From Bacteroidota bacterium (GTDB lineage: Bacteria; Bacteroidota; Bacteroidia; Chitinophagales; Chitinophagaceae): a DNA stretch of 6,011 bases. Location of the stretch: the NCBI GenBank assembly GCA_947461015.1, contig CANHIR010000116.1:1-6011 (forward strand), in the 5' to 3' direction. Under the pieces are notes generated by a model. It was given only the letters and a program-made list of their open reading frames with translations. It did not search any database and was not told the origin of the DNA. Below are positions 5,714-6,011 of the stretch, in pieces. The number at the start of each line of letters is the position of its first letter. Within the stretch, counting starts at the first letter, position 1. A program made the position numbers and the translations under genes.

Positions 5714-6011
5714 ACCCTTGTAACAAAAGCATAAGACATCAGCCCATTCGTTAGCAGGATGGACGTCGCTTTGCTCCGTCATCCAAAATACCCTTGTAAC
5801 AAAAGCATAAGACATCAGCCCTTTCGTTAGCAGGATTGACGTCGCTTTGCTCCGTCATCCAAAATACCCTTGTAACAAAAGCATAAGACATCAGCCCTTT
5901 CATTAGCAGGATTGACGTCGCTTTGCTCCGTCATCCAAAATACCCTTGTAACAAAAGCATAAGACATCAGCCCTTTCATTAGCAGGATTGACGTCGCTTT
6001 GCTCCGTCATC
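5714..6011. repeat. Tandem array of a 76-bp repeat, at least 4 copies, running off the window
   Basis: Units begin with ACCCTTGTAACAAAAGCA at 5714, 5790, 5866 and 5942, an exact 76-bp period. The fourth is cut by the window end after 70 bases, so the array may continue. Only three unit positions vary: 33 (A in copy 1, T elsewhere), 37 (G in copies 1-2, A in copies 3-4) and 48 (G in copy 1, T elsewhere). Each unit holds a hairpin whose core is GACGTCGCTTTGCTCCGTC, flanked by GGAT and ATCC (5757-5784 in copy 1), and a weaker stem TAACAAAAG with CTTTCGTTA. The units are richer in G+C than the DNA to their left. Stops occur in all plus-strand frames, and 76 is not a multiple of 3, so a normal protein repeat is excluded. 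There are no variable spacers, so it is not CRISPR. The role is unknown: a minisatellite or a repeat family scattered in the genome are both possible. Confidence 0.95.

Noticed and set aside
5721..5754. Integron attC-like site, from TAAC ... GTTA inverted ends
   Set aside because: The flanks do not match RYYYAAC or GTTRRRY (TTGTAAC and GTTAGCA are seen), there are no gene cassettes between units and no integrase.
5714..6011. CRISPR array
   Set aside because: The full 76-bp unit is repeated without any variable spacer and no cas gene is present.
5714..6011. tRNA-like units, given the 76-nt period
   Set aside because: No cloverleaf: no TTCRA loop, acceptor stem pairing or anticodon arm can be drawn. 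The length match is a coincidence.
4308..6011. Insertion sequence or prophage remnant
   Set aside because: No transposase, integrase or phage gene fragment, and no terminal inverted repeats with target duplication can be found.

Overview
The window looks like a chromosomal piece of a Bacteroidota bacterium. The evidence is the low G+C, the absence of clear Shine-Dalgarno sequences with A-rich stretches before the starts instead, promoter -7 motifs of the TAnnTTTG type, and proteins of a style common in that phylum (a lipoprotein FKBP, a DHH/DHHA1 phosphoesterase, a DEAD-box helicase with a basic tail). A Chitinophagaceae or Sphingobacteriales-like lineage is my guess and is not proven by the sequence.

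Positions 1-4307 are conserved housekeeping genes. The 3' end of folP (dihydropteroate synthase) enters from the left and meets, head-on across a shared hairpin terminator, a leftward two-gene operon. That operon is nrnA (DHH-family oligoribonuclease/pAp phosphatase) followed after 6 nt by a lipoprotein FKBP-type prolyl isomerase. Divergent from nrnA is ndk (nucleoside diphosphate kinase). The 79-bp gap between nrnA and ndk holds a nearly perfect 15-bp inverted repeat that places the same TAAATTTG promoter motif on each strand. On the nrnA side the motif is only 7 nt from the ATG, so that mRNA may be leaderless. ndk ends at a GC-rich intrinsic terminator facing a leftward DEAD-box RNA helicase gene. 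Together these genes cover folate synthesis, nucleotide balance, the last steps of RNA decay, RNA remodelling and envelope protein folding. Apart from the nrnA-FKBP operon, nothing shows that they form a single pathway.

Positions 4308-6011 look accessory: more AT-rich and carrying two convergent genes of unknown function. The first is a secreted-looking 233-aa protein with six cysteines and a calcium-loop-like DxDxDG motif, preceded by a 9-bp-arm palindrome. The second is a 162-aa single-pass membrane protein with a DUF4760-like C-terminal half.

From 5714 to the window edge there is no gene. This stretch holds at least four head-to-tail copies of a 76-bp repeat, almost identical to each other, each able to form a distinctive hairpin. 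A solitary hairpin of the same layout sits just before the array at 5687-5703. This array and the symmetric nrnA/ndk promoter are the items most worth a second look.
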